Assembly: GCF_001507595.1 (NCBI RefSeq)
Contig: NZ_LQBQ01000003.1
Span: forward strand, 53,399-117,398
Reading direction: 5' to 3'
DNA length: 64,000 nucleotides
From: Ruegeria marisrubri
GTDB lineage: Bacteria; Pseudomonadota; Alphaproteobacteria; Rhodobacterales; Rhodobacteraceae
Of this stretch, positions 51,973 to 60,664 are shown in pieces (within the stretch, counting starts at the first letter, position 1; every line of letters starts with the position of its first letter). A program made the position numbers and the translations under genes. Below the pieces are notes generated by a model that made no database searches, was not told where the DNA came from, and was given only the letters and a program-made list of their open reading frames with translations.

Positions 51973-52935
51973 ATGACACAACTTGAAACCCGCATCGTCC
52001 GCTATGGCGAGCTCAAGCCCTGCAAGACCGCCTTCATCGACGCCCACACCCCCGGCTCGGATCAGAAGGAGAATTTCACCATCATCGGCGGCGGCGTCTC
52101 AGAAAGCCCCGATCAGCACGTCCACATCCGCGACACGCCCGGCTTCAACATCGGCGCCGCGGGTCAGCCGCCCAAATGCCGCAACTCGCTGCACAGCCAT
52201 ACCACCGCCGAGGTGTTCTTTGTCCTCAAGGGGCGGTGGCGCTTCTTCTGGGGCCGCTGGGGCGACGCCGGCGAAGTCGTGCTGGAGGAAGGCGACATCT
52301 TCAACATTCCCACCGGCATCTTCCGCGGCTTTGAAAACATCGGCACCGATTACGGGATGATCATGGCCATTCTGGGGGGCGACGATGCCGGTGGCGGGGT
52401 AACCTGGGCACCGCAGGTCATTCAGGATGCCTCGGCCCATGGTCTGGTGCTGGGTGAAAACGGGGTGTTGTACGACACCAAGAAGGGCGAAAACCTGCCC
52501 GAGGGTGTCGAACCCATGCCTTTGTTGACCGAGGAGCAACTCAAGGCCTTCCCCGAGGTTCCGGTGCAGAACGTGGTGCGCGATTACGTGGCCCGCTACT
52601 GGGATCTGATGGCGCTGGCCGCCAAAGCGCCCGCCAAGGTGATCGGCCCCGACGCCCTGCTGAAGGACCGCCCCGGTTTCGAGGTCGAGTTCCTGACCCG
52701 CGGCTCGTTGGGGGCAGAGAAGGTCACGCCCGAGAAGCACACCGTACTGATGCCCGTGCGCGGCCACTGGCTGCTGCGTACCGACCAGGCCGAGGCGATC
52801 CTGAACCCCGGCGACACCTGCCTGTTGAACCCGGGCGAGGCCTTTACGCTCGAGCCGTCGATGACCGGCGAGGCCAGCCTGTATCGCGTCGTGGCCACCG
52901 ATGATCCGGCCGGCGCAACCTGGACCGGCCAGTAA
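51973..52935 (+). CDS. Bicupin protein
   Basis: The 320-residue protein has an N-terminal cupin with metal-ligand-like residues (NSLHSHTTAEVFFVLKGRWR, then EGDIFNIPTGIFRGFEN) and a more degenerate C-terminal cupin (VLMPVRGHWLLRTDQ, GDTCLLNPGEAFTLEP). Such proteins can be dioxygenases, isomerases or decarboxylases. AGGAG lies 8 bases before the ATG. It follows the SnoaL E gene after a 157-base gap and begins the last block of the cluster. Confidence 0.82.
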   Translation: MTQLETRIVRYGELKPCKTAFIDAHTPGSDQKENFTIIGGGVSESPDQHVHIRDTPGFNIGAAGQPPKCRNSLHSHTTAEVFFVLKGRWRFFWGRWGDAGEVVLEEGDIFNIPTGIFRGFENIGTDYGMIMAILGGDDAGGGVTWAPQVIQDASAHGLVLGENGVLYDTKKGENLPEGVEPMPLLTEEQLKAFPEVPVQNVVRDYVARYWDLMALAAKAPAKVIGPDALLKDRPGFEVEFLTRGSLGAEKVTPEKHTVLMPVRGHWLLRTDQAEAILNPGDTCLLNPGEAFTLEPSMTGEASLYRVVATDDPAGATWTGQ

Positions 52936-52951
52936 CGAAAGGAGAGCCTGC

Positions 52952-54076
52952 ATGACAAGGATTCGAACGACCCATGTGGGCTCTCTGCCCCGCACGCAGG
53001 AGGTGGTGGATTTCATCTTCGCCCGTGAACGGGGCGAACCCCATGATCCTGCCGCCTTCGATGCCTGCATGGCCGAGGCTGTATCCGAAACGGTGCGCAA
53101 GCAGGTCGAGGCCGGGGTCGATATCGTCAGCGACGGCGAGACCTCGAAGATCTCGTACGCGACCTATGTCAAGGATCGCTATACCGGCTTTTCCGGGGAC
53201 AGCCCGCGCAACGCGCCCGCCGATCTGAAGATGTTCCCCAGCTTTCTGCAACGGCTGGCGGACGAGGGCGGCCACCCGCAATACGCCCGTCCGCAATGCA
53301 CGGGCGAGGTTCGGTCCAAGGGGCAGGATGAGCTGAACAAGGACATCGCCAACCTGAAATCCGCCATGGCGCTGCACGGGGTCGAGCGTGGTTTCATGAA
53401 CGCCGCTTCGCCGGGCGTGATCTCTCTGTTCCTGCAGAACGCGCATTACCCCACGCGCGAGGCCTACCTGGCCGCGCTGGCCGACGCCATGAAGGACGAA
53501 TACGAAACCATCGTGGCCGCCGGGTTGGATCTGCAGCTCGATTGCCCCGACTTGGCCCTGTCGCGCCACATGCTGTTCACCGACCTGTCGGATGATGAGT
53601 TCGTCAAGGTCGCCAACCTGCATGTCGAGGCGTTGAACCACGCCCTGCAGAACGTGCCGCAGGACCGCGTGCGCGTGCATATCTGCTGGGGCAACTACGA
53701 AGGCCCGCATTGCTGCGACATCGCCATGGACAAGGTATTCCCGACACTGATGGCGACCAAATCGCGCTATGTTCTGTTCGAAACCTCGAACCCGCGCCAC
53801 GCCCATGAATGGACAGTGTTCCGCGACCGCAGGGCCGAGATCCCGGACGACAAGATCCTAGTGCCGGGGGTCGTGGACACCACCACCAATTTCGTCGAAC
53901 ACCCCGAACTGGTGGCGCAGCGGCTCCGCCGCTTCACCGAGATCGTGGGCGCCGACCGCGTGATCGCCGGCAGCGATTGCGGGTTCGGCACCTTCGCCGG
54001 GTTCGGGGCCGTCGATCCGCAGATCGCCTATGCCAAGCTGGCCGCGCTGGCCGAGGGAGCGGCGCTGGTGAAATGA
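52952..54076 (+). CDS. MetE-like catalytic domain protein (cobalamin-independent methionine synthase C-terminal type)
   Basis: The 374-residue protein corresponds only to the C-terminal barrel of MetE (about half of the classical enzyme). It keeps candidate zinc ligands His243 and Cys245 (VHICWGNYEG), Glu277 (LFETSNP) and Cys343 (AGSDCGFGTF), and the TTHVGSLPR start that contacts substrate. With no N-terminal half and this context it may transfer a methyl group from, or act on, a catabolic substrate rather than make methionine. AAGGAGAG precedes the ATG. It overlaps the hydrolase gene by four bases. Confidence 0.87.
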   Translation: MTRIRTTHVGSLPRTQEVVDFIFARERGEPHDPAAFDACMAEAVSETVRKQVEAGVDIVSDGETSKISYATYVKDRYTGFSGDSPRNAPADLKMFPSFLQRLADEGGHPQYARPQCTGEVRSKGQDELNKDIANLKSAMALHGVERGFMNAASPGVISLFLQNAHYPTREAYLAALADAMKDEYETIVAAGLDLQLDCPDLALSRHMLFTDLSDDEFVKVANLHVEALNHALQNVPQDRVRVHICWGNYEGPHCCDIAMDKVFPTLMATKSRYVLFETSNPRHAHEWTVFRDRRAEIPDDKILVPGVVDTTTNFVEHPELVAQRLRRFTEIVGADRVIAGSDCGFGTFAGFGAVDPQIAYAKLAALAEGAALVK

Positions 54077-54765
54077 CCCCGCTGGTTCTGCTGCCCGGCA
54101 TGATGTGCGACGCGCGCCTGTTCGGCCCGCAGATCGAGGCGTTGTCGGGCACCACACCCCTTTTGACCGTGCCCTTGACCGCGCATGACAGCGTTGCGGC
54201 GCTGGCCGCCGACGTGCTGGCCTGTGCCCCCGACCGGTTTGCGCTGGCGGGCCTGTCGATGGGAGGCATCGTCGCGATGGAGGTCCTGCGTCAGGCACCG
54301 GACCGGGTCGCGCGGCTGGCGCTGCTCGATACCAACCCTCTGGCGGAACGGCCCGAGGTCAAGGCCCGTCGCATCCCGCAGATGGCGGCGGTCGAGCAGG
54401 GCGAGCTGCGGCGCGTGATGCGCGACGAGATGAAGCCGAACTATCTGGCCGATGGTCCGCGTCAGGGCGCAATCCTCGATCTGTGCATGGCCATGGCGAT
54501 GGATCTTGGGCCGGATGTCTTTCTGCGCCAGTCCCGCGCCCTGATGGACCGCCCGGACCAGACCGAGACTCTGCGGTCCTATGCCGGGCCGTCGCTGGTT
54601 CTGTGCGGGCGGCAGGACGCGCTGTGTCCGGTCGAGCGGCACGAACTGATGCACGGCCTGCTGCCCAACAGCACCCTGACCGTGATCGAGGGCGCGGGGC
54701 ATCTGCCGACGCTCGAACAACCCGAGGAAACAACGGCGGCCCTGCGCCGCTGGCTGGAGGAATGA
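54073..54765 (+). CDS. Alpha/beta hydrolase
   Basis: The 230-residue protein has the nucleophile elbow GLSMGG, an oxyanion segment LLPGMMCDARLF near the N-terminus, the acid in LCGRQDALCPVERH and the catalytic His in EGAGHLPTLEQPEE. It hydrolyses an ester, lactone or C-C bond; relatives include enol-lactonases. It overlaps the MetE-like stop (ATGA) and the RraA-like start (ATGA), so the three are one translational unit. Confidence 0.9.
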   Translation: MTPLVLLPGMMCDARLFGPQIEALSGTTPLLTVPLTAHDSVAALAADVLACAPDRFALAGLSMGGIVAMEVLRQAPDRVARLALLDTNPLAERPEVKARRIPQMAAVEQGELRRVMRDEMKPNYLADGPRQGAILDLCMAMAMDLGPDVFLRQSRALMDRPDQTETLRSYAGPSLVLCGRQDALCPVERHELMHGLLPNSTLTVIEGAGHLPTLEQPEETTAALRRWLEE

Positions 54766-55460
54766 TGACACCGTCCCTTTTGACCCTGCTGCGTCAGGTC
54801 GATACTCCCACCGTCTGCAACGCGATCGAAGTGGCCCAAGGCAAGCGCGGCTTTGACGGGTTCACGCGCGGCACCATGCTGTGTTCGGCCCCGACCAAGC
54901 CGCCGGTCGTCGGCTATGCCCGCACCGCCAGGATCGCCGCCGTGCATCCGCCGGCCGAGGTGCCCGAGATCATCCGCCAGCGCCGGATGGCCTACTATGA
55001 ATACATGGCAGCGGCCCCGTCGCCCGCGGTCGCGGTGATCGAAGACCTCGACTATCCCGATTGCATCGGGGCCTATTGGGGCGAGATCAACACCACGGTT
55101 CACAAGGGGTTGGGCCTGTCGGGGGCGCTGACCAACGGGGTGATGCGCGATCTGGGTGACTTGCCGCCGGGCTTTCCCGTGATCGCCGGGTCGATCGGCC
55201 CCAGCCATGGCTTTGTCCACGTCCGCGAGATCGACACGACGGTTTCCATTTTCGGCCTGACGGTCCGGCCCCAGGACCTGATCCATGCGGATCGTCATGG
55301 TGCGGTGGTCGTGCCCGCCGAAGTCATCGACCAACTTGAAACCGCCATTCACAAATTGCTGGACACTGAGAAGCTGATCCTCGAACCGGCGCGCAAACCG
55401 GGTTTTGATTTTGAAGCGTTCGAAAAGGCGTGGGCCCAGTTTGAAGCGGCTCGAACCTGA
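54762..55460 (+). CDS. RraA-like protein, probable aldolase/lyase
   Basis: The 232-residue protein has the RraA fold signatures: VDTPTVCNAIE at the start, then GALTNGVMRDLGDLP and PGFPVIAGSIGPSHGF, with the substrate-contact Arg in VMRD, and HADRHGAVVVPAEV. Catabolic relatives are 4-carboxy-4-hydroxy-2-oxoadipate/HMG aldolases and oxaloacetate decarboxylases, while true RraA binds RNase E and is shorter. As the last gene of the cluster it may perform the terminal C-C cleavage to central metabolites. Confidence 0.87.
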   Translation: MMTPSLLTLLRQVDTPTVCNAIEVAQGKRGFDGFTRGTMLCSAPTKPPVVGYARTARIAAVHPPAEVPEIIRQRRMAYYEYMAAAPSPAVAVIEDLDYPDCIGAYWGEINTTVHKGLGLSGALTNGVMRDLGDLPPGFPVIAGSIGPSHGFVHVREIDTTVSIFGLTVRPQDLIHADRHGAVVVPAEVIDQLETAIHKLLDTEKLILEPARKPGFDFEAFEKAWAQFEAART

Positions 55461-55499
55461 AGGTGCCGGGAGCAGACGTGGGAGCTTTGTCGGAAGGAC

Positions 55500-56090
55500 T
55501 CTGGTTGAGGCGGGCAGGGCGGTTTCGCAGCCTCCCGGCGCGACCGAAAGAGACCCGTTCCAGGACCTCCACGGTAGCCCGGAAATCATCCGTTGGGCGG
55601 TCGTGATGTAAGCTCGTTTTCCGCTTTCGCTCAGAAACGTCGAGGGTCTGCTGCATGAGCACGGTGTCGATCTCCGCTACGAAGCGGTTCGGTATTGGTG
55701 GCTCTGCTTTGGTCCGATGCTTGCATCAGAAATCCACGAATTGCGGGGATGAGGTCTGGCTGCTGGCGATGGCATCTCGACGAGATGTTCGTGAAAATCG
55801 ATGGGAAAGGTCACTATTTGTGGCGGGCCGTAGGTCACGAAGGCGAAATCGTGAAGAGCCTTGCACGAAGGCGCGTGACAAGAACGCTAGGTTGAAATTC
55901 CTAAGGAAAGCAATGCGCAAGCGGGGGATAATGCGCCTTCGGCGGATGCAAAGTTCACGGAAATTCGCATCCGCCCATGCCTCGGGCTACAACCTGTTCA
56001 ACTCGGGGCACGCCTCTCCTCAAGACCAAATTTCAGGGTGAACTGCGCCGCCGCTCTCGCCGAGCGGCGCGGTCTCTTCGCCGGATAAGG
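55500..56090 (+). pseudogene. Decayed IS6-family transposase gene
   Basis: Pieces of the IS6 transposase can be followed in order but in different frames: GSPEIIRWAVV near 55580, LRNVEGLLHEHGVDLRYEAV, then WRWHLDEMFVKIDGKGHYLW, KFLRKAMRKRG, and finally MRLRRMQSSRKFASAHASGY. There are stops, frameshifts and an internal deletion that removes the second Asp and the Glu region. It is the most decayed of three IS6 copies in the window and marks the border between the SnoaL cluster and the ectoine genes. Confidence 0.8.
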
Positions 56091-56143
56091 TGTAGTGATC
56101 CTGCCCTCATAGAGACGAGTTCGAATTGGTCTGGCGGCACCCC

Positions 56144-57580
56144 TCATGCGGCTTCATCGAGCTTTGTGGCTTCAGTTGATCCGATCAAGGTGGAATGAAG
56201 CGCCTTGATCGCGGTTTCGACGGCATCCCGCGGCACGACGAACTGAATGTCGACACTGCGCGTTGTCTGGTGCGCGGCGATCACGTCGATGCCTGCGTCC
56301 TCCAGCGCCCGCAACCCGGCGCTGAAACAGCCAAGCCCGGAAAGGTCGCGGCCGATCGCCGACACGATCGCGACCGAGCGGGCATTGATGTCGGCCGACG
56401 GGAAGGCGCGTTCCATGTCGGTGATCACCTGCCGCACCGTCTTCAGCGAGGCTTCGACATAATGTGTGATCGTGTTGGCGTTCGAGGTTTTCGACGCAAT
56501 GCGCACCTTGTGGCGTTTCAACGCCTCGAGTGCTGCGCTGTCATAGCCTTTGACGCCCACCATGTCCTGCTCGAACAGTTCCAGCGCCACAACGTCCAGG
56601 CCGGTGATGATCTCGACCGCCGGTTGCTGGGCGGGCTGATCGTCGATCAGCGTGCCGGGATCGGCCGGGTCGAACGCGTTGGTGACGCGCAGGGCGACAT
56701 TGGATTGGCGCAGGATCTTGGCGGCGTTGGGGTGGATGGCCTCCATCCCCATGTTCGACAGCTGGTCGGCGACATCGTAATTCGTGTGCCCCAGCTTGCG
56801 CACGGCGTCCGCCCCCACCAGGGCCGGGTCGGCCGAGGACAGGTGGAACTCCTTGTGGATGATCGCCTCGGTCGCCTTGGTCAGGGCCGCGATGTTCGAG
56901 AACGTGACTTCGGAATACCCCCGGTCATATTCGCGCATCAACCCTTCGCGGCACTGCGCGTAACCGGTGACGATGGGCAATTCGCGGGTCAGGTCCACAT
57001 CGGCCAGGGCGCGCGAAATCCGTTCTTCCAGCGAATATTCGGTTTCGTCGCGCCAGCCGCTGAGATCGACGAACCGCGCATTCACCCCGGCGCGCCGCAG
57101 CATCAACGTGGTGACGAAGGCGGAATGCGCCTCGCCCAGCCCGGCCAGCAACTCGCGCACGATCATCATCTGGCTGGACAGGCGGAAATGCCCGTACGAG
57201 CACAGGCGGCGCAGGTCGAACAGGCAGCTGCGGGCGCCTTCGATACGGTCGCGCACGAAATCTTCGGCCAGAGCGCGGTCGCCTTGGTTGTCCAGAACCG
57301 CGTTGTGGGCCTGGGACATCGCGTCGGCCACGCGGGTCAGCGCGTCCAGCCAGCCGTGATCGCTGTCGTCATTGGCAAACAGGGCATAGACGCCCGGCTC
57401 GCCCGATTTCTTGTGTTCCAGCAGCAGGTTGGTGATGCCGCCAAAGGCCGAGACCACAAAGATGCGGCGGTACAGGTCCGCGCCCTTGCGGTCGCCGATG
57501 ATCAGCGTATCGCGCAGTTCGCGGACACGGCTCATCGATGTGCCGCCGATCTTTTCGACGGTATGTTCAGGAAAAGTCAC
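56144..57580 (-). CDS. ask: Ectoine-linked aspartate kinase
   Basis: The 478-residue protein has the aspartokinase start VEKIGGTSM, the catalytic-domain segments YSEVTFSNIAALTKATEA and GHTNYDVADQLSNMGMEAIHP, and C-terminal ACT-type regulatory repeats (SVAIVSAIGRDLSGLG). It phosphorylates aspartate, feeding aspartate-semialdehyde to EctB. The ectoine-linked form is typically not feedback-inhibited like the housekeeping enzyme. It is the last gene of the ectA-ectB-ectC-ask transcript, 32 bases after ectC. Confidence 0.94.
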   Translation of the reverse strand: MTFPEHTVEKIGGTSMSRVRELRDTLIIGDRKGADLYRRIFVVSAFGGITNLLLEHKKSGEPGVYALFANDDSDHGWLDALTRVADAMSQAHNAVLDNQGDRALAEDFVRDRIEGARSCLFDLRRLCSYGHFRLSSQMMIVRELLAGLGEAHSAFVTTLMLRRAGVNARFVDLSGWRDETEYSLEERISRALADVDLTRELPIVTGYAQCREGLMREYDRGYSEVTFSNIAALTKATEAIIHKEFHLSSADPALVGADAVRKLGHTNYDVADQLSNMGMEAIHPNAAKILRQSNVALRVTNAFDPADPGTLIDDQPAQQPAVEIITGLDVVALELFEQDMVGVKGYDSAALEALKRHKVRIASKTSNANTITHYVEASLKTVRQVITDMERAFPSADINARSVAIVSAIGRDLSGLGCFSAGLRALEDAGIDVIAAHQTTRSVDIQFVVPRDAVETAIKALHSTLIGSTEATKLDEAA

Positions 57581-57612
57581 GAATGTTTCACCCGGCTTGT
57601 GCCGGGGCCTCT

Positions 57613-58005
57613 TCAGGTGGATTCCAATGCGTAAGAGCCGTCTTCGCGGTGCACTTCCTTGCCGGTGACCGGCGGGTTGAATACGCAGGCCATGACCAGC
57701 TCTTCGTCGGCGCGCAGGATGTGACGGTCATGTTTGTCCAGCGCATACATGACCCCCGGCCGGATGTGGTGGGTCTCGCCGGTGGCGACATCCGTGATCG
57801 AGCCGGACCCCTGCATGCAATAGACGCTTTCGAAGTGGTTCTTGTATTCGAACGTATGCTCGGACCCTTCCTCGAGAAAGGTGATGTGGAAGGAAAACCC
57901 CATCCCGTCCTGGGCCAGAAGCATCCGCACCGATGACCACTGCGCATCCGAGACGACCCGGTCGGGGTCATTTTGGATGATGTCGTTGAAATCGCGTACA
58001 ATCAT
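57613..58005 (-). CDS. ectC: L-ectoine synthase
   Basis: The 130-residue cupin enzyme closes N-gamma-acetyl-2,4-diaminobutyrate to ectoine with loss of water. Its start [11 protein letters not shown] and the segments [20 protein letters not shown] and [13 protein letters not shown] match EctC closely, including the metal-binding Glu, Tyr and His region ([13 protein letters not shown]). The start at 58005 removes a 17-codon upstream extension without homology. It follows ectB by only 4 bases. Confidence 0.96.
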   Translation of the reverse strand: MIVRDFNDIIQNDPDRVVSDAQWSSVRMLLAQDGMGFSFHITFLEEGSEHTFEYKNHFESVYCMQGSGSITDVATGETHHIRPGVMYALDKHDRHILRADEELVMACVFNPPVTGKEVHREDGSYALEST

Positions 58006-58009
58006 GATC

Positions 58010-59299
58010 TTACTCCGCCGCCATTTTCTTGGTTTCCATCGCGTCCCACGTGGCATCCAGCAGGATCGTTAGCCCGCGTCGGAAGGTCTCGCCGGGGGTG
58101 GTCAGCGGTGCCAGCACCTTGACCACCTGATCCTCGCTGCCCGAGGTTTCGATGATCAGGCCCCGGTCGAACGCGCGGCTGCAGATATCGGCCGCCAGAT
58201 CGCCGGACTGGAAATCGACACCCTGCATCATGCCGCGCCCCTTCAGCCGGGCGCCGGGCACCAGCGCGGCCACTTCGGCCAGGGCCGAGGTCAGGATCCG
58301 CGCCTTGGCGTCGGTCTGTTTGCGGAACGTGTCATCCGACCAGAATTTCTCGATCGCCACGCGGGCAGTGACGAAGGCATGGGTGTTTCCGCGAAACGTG
58401 CCATTGTGCTCGGCCGGGCCGAACAGGTCGTATTCCGGCCGCACCAGCATCAGGGCCATCGGCAGGCCAAAGCCTGACACCGATTTTGCCAACGTCACGA
58501 TATCGGGGGTGATGCCCATGTCCTCGAACGAGAAGAACCCGCCGGTCCGGCCGCAGCCGGCCTGGATATCGTCGATGATCAGCAAGGCGCCATGTTCGCG
58601 GGCCAGCGCCGCCACGCGTTTCACCCATTCCGGGCTGGCCGCGTTCAGACCGCCTTCGCCCTGAACGGTTTCCAGCAGAATGGCCGCCGGGGCGTCGATT
58701 CCGCTGGAACTGTCGTTCAGCATGGCTTCGAGGAAATCGGCGGAATCGTGATCGCCCGGAAAGAACCCGTCATAGGGCATCCGAGTCACGCCGTTCAGCG
58801 TGGTTCCCGCGCCTTCGCGGTGATACGCGTTTCCGGTGGTGGCCAAAGCGCCCATCGTCACGCCATGAAAGCCGTTGGTGAAGGCGATGATGTTGTTCCG
58901 GCCCGTCGCCTTGCGCGCCAGTTTCAACGCCGCCTCAACCGCGTTGGCGCCGGTCGGGCCGGTGAACATCACCTTGTGATCCATGCCGCGCGGTTTGAGG
59001 ATATGGCGCTCGAAGGTCTCCAGAAACTCGGCTTTGGCATCGGTGTGCAGGTCCAGGCCGTGGGCCAGTCCGTCCGAGGTGATGTGCTCGATCAGCGCGA
59101 CCTTCATATCGGTGTCGTTGTGGCCGTAGTTCAGCGACGAACAGCCCGACAGGAAATCGATATAGGTTTTGCCCTCGGCGTCGGTCAGCTCGGACCCCTG
59201 CGCCCGGGTGAAGATGGTGTCAAAGCTGCGGCAATAGCTGCGCGCCTTGGATTCACGACGTTTGAATACAGTTGCTTCGGCTGACGTATCAGTCGGCAT
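58010..59299 (-). CDS. ectB: Diaminobutyrate-2-oxoglutarate transaminase
   Basis: The 429-residue class III aminotransferase converts aspartate-semialdehyde and glutamate to 2,4-diaminobutyrate. Seen are the PLP-phosphate region ([20 protein letters not shown]), the cofactor Asp in [14 protein letters not shown] and the Schiff-base Lys in [12 protein letters not shown]. The start at 59299 has AAAAGGAC just upstream. It is the second gene of the ectoine operon. Confidence 0.96.
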   Translation of the reverse strand: MPTDTSAEATVFKRRESKARSYCRSFDTIFTRAQGSELTDAEGKTYIDFLSGCSSLNYGHNDTDMKVALIEHITSDGLAHGLDLHTDAKAEFLETFERHILKPRGMDHKVMFTGPTGANAVEAALKLARKATGRNNIIAFTNGFHGVTMGALATTGNAYHREGAGTTLNGVTRMPYDGFFPGDHDSADFLEAMLNDSSSGIDAPAAILLETVQGEGGLNAASPEWVKRVAALAREHGALLIIDDIQAGCGRTGGFFSFEDMGITPDIVTLAKSVSGFGLPMALMLVRPEYDLFGPAEHNGTFRGNTHAFVTARVAIEKFWSDDTFRKQTDAKARILTSALAEVAALVPGARLKGRGMMQGVDFQSGDLAADICSRAFDRGLIIETSGSEDQVVKVLAPLTTPGETFRRGLTILLDATWDAMETKKMAAE

Positions 59300-59362
59300 A
59301 TCAAGTCCTTTTGGGATTGGAAGGGGGTAAAGAGGCAGGCGCCACATCTGCTTGCGCCCCGG

Positions 59363-59893
59363 TCAGGCCGCCAGTTTCGCGGCCTGCGGCAGGTCGATCG
59401 TGACCATGTATTCGGTGCTGTGACGATCTTTGAAATGCTGGGCCTGGGTGAAATAGGGCTGGCTTTTCAGGATCGCATCGCGGGATTTCGAGAACTTGCG
59501 GAACAGCGCCCACGAGGCCGCGTTGTCGCGAGTGATGGTGGTCTGCAGGCTGGTCACATCGCGGCAGGCATCGCGCTTCAGCAGGGCGCTCAGCATCACC
59601 GTACCCAAGCCCAGCCCGCGCGCCTTCTCGGCCACGGCGACCTGCCAGACGAACACCGTTTCTGGGTCGTAGGGCAGGACATAGGCGGACACCCAGCCGA
59701 CGATTTCACCGTCCAACTCGGCCACCACGCATGTGTCCTTGAAGTGATCGCATTGAAGCAGGTTGCAGTACATCGAGTTCTCATCGAGCGGTTTGCACGC
59801 CCGCACCAGTTCCCAGATGGCCGCACCGTCTTCGGCGGCGGGCTGACGGATCTGAGGGGTTGGCTTCTTGAACAACTCTCTTGCGTGCTTCAT
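59363..59893 (-). CDS. ectA: L-2,4-diaminobutyrate gamma-acetyltransferase
   Basis: The 176-residue GNAT protein acetylates the gamma-amino group of diaminobutyrate using acetyl-CoA. The acetyl-CoA loop is in VAVAEKARGLGLGTVML, and NSMYCNLLQCDHF with DTCVVAE is characteristic of EctA. The ATG at 59893 is preferred over a GTG three codons earlier. It is the first gene of the operon and divergent from ectR across a 214-base region. Confidence 0.96.
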   Translation of the reverse strand: MKHARELFKKPTPQIRQPAAEDGAAIWELVRACKPLDENSMYCNLLQCDHFKDTCVVAELDGEIVGWVSAYVLPYDPETVFVWQVAVAEKARGLGLGTVMLSALLKRDACRDVTSLQTTITRDNAASWALFRKFSKSRDAILKSQPYFTQAQHFKDRHSTEYMVTIDLPQAAKLAA

Positions 59894-60036
59894 GGATCTC
59901 ACTGCCTTTCTGTTGCTTTGAAAAGCTAAGTAACAGTGCCGGCTTCAAGTTTCAACCCGAACTCAATATTTTGCGGAGAATCGCCCAAAACGTGCTGAAA
60001 ACCACTACTTGGCGCAGATTTGGGCAGTGTGAAATA

Positions 60037-60051
60037 ATTCGAAATACGAAT
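60037..60051. promoter_or_regulatory. Inverted repeat, candidate EctR operator 1
   Basis: ATTCG-AAATA-CGAAT is a perfect inverted repeat in an AT-rich part of the ectA/ectR divergent region. MarR-family regulators bind such short palindromes, and ectR is next to it. It lies about 57 bases before the ectR start and 144 before ectA. Confidence 0.5.
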
Positions 60052-60065
60052 AATAATTACTCGGG

Positions 60066-60084
60066 CCGGATATTGAAAATCCGG
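60066..60084. promoter_or_regulatory. Inverted repeat, candidate EctR operator 2
   Basis: CCGGAT-N7-ATCCGG is a perfect 6-base inverted repeat 24 bases before the ectR start, a position suited to autoregulation. It could also form a small RNA hairpin in the ectR leader. Confidence 0.42.
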
Positions 60085-60107
60085 GTCGCCTCTGCCAGTA
60101 ACGAGTG

Positions 60108-60584
60108 ATGGACCGTATCGATGCCAGCCTTGTTGCCTTGCGCCGTATTCTGCGCGCCACCGACCTGTTCGGGCGGGAACTGGCCCAATCCGTGGGGCTG
60201 ACCGCCGCCCAGTTCAGGGTTCTGCAGATCGTGGCCGAGACCGGCCAATGCACGGCTACGGCCATCTCGCAGCGCATGCGTATTTCGCAGGCGACCGTGA
60301 CCTCGCTGGTCGACAAGCTGGTCCGTCAGGACATGGTGCAGCGAGTAAAGTCGCAGACCGACCGGCGGCAGACCAACATCGTGATTACCGAGAAGGGCAA
60401 GCAGGCGATCGCCCAGGCACCGGACCCGCTGCAGCAACGGTTCGTGAGGAAGTTCGACGCCTTGGAGGATTGGGAACAGGCCGCATTGATCGCCGCGCTT
60501 GAGCGGGTCGCTGCGATGCTGGACGCCGAGGATATAGATGCGGCTCCGGTTTTGGACACCGGTGAATCGCTGACTTTGTCATAG
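60108..60584 (+). CDS. ectR: MarR-family regulator of the ectoine operon
   Basis: The 158-residue protein has a winged-helix MarR domain (LTAAQFRVLQIVAETGQCTA, then AISQRMRISQATVTSLVDKL, and the wing KSQTDRRQTNIVITEKGKQA). Its divergent position next to ectA and the MDRIDASLVALRRILRATD opening match EctR, which restrains ectABC-ask expression at low salinity. A GTG one codon upstream is an alternative start. Confidence 0.9.
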   Translation: MDRIDASLVALRRILRATDLFGRELAQSVGLTAAQFRVLQIVAETGQCTATAISQRMRISQATVTSLVDKLVRQDMVQRVKSQTDRRQTNIVITEKGKQAIAQAPDPLQQRFVRKFDALEDWEQAALIAALERVAAMLDAEDIDAAPVLDTGESLTLS

Positions 60585-60664
60585 CGCCAGACTGTCCAAT
60601 GCACCCGTGGCGTGGAGCCTGAAACCGGGTTGGCGCACGGCTTCGGTCAGCGACGGCAACGTCG

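Noticed and set aside
53809..54765. Longer N-terminal extension for the alpha/beta hydrolase
   Set aside because: The extra 88 codons are an out-of-frame reading of the MetE-like gene; the ATG at 54073 overlaps the MetE-like stop and starts the fold normally.
54762..55460. Calling the RraA-like gene a regulator of RNase E
   Set aside because: It is longer than true RraA and is the last member of a catabolic operon; aldolase/lyase relatives fit better.
56195..57634. A 479-residue plus-strand open frame
   Set aside because: It mirrors the aspartate kinase gene and is His/Gly/Arg-rich without motifs.
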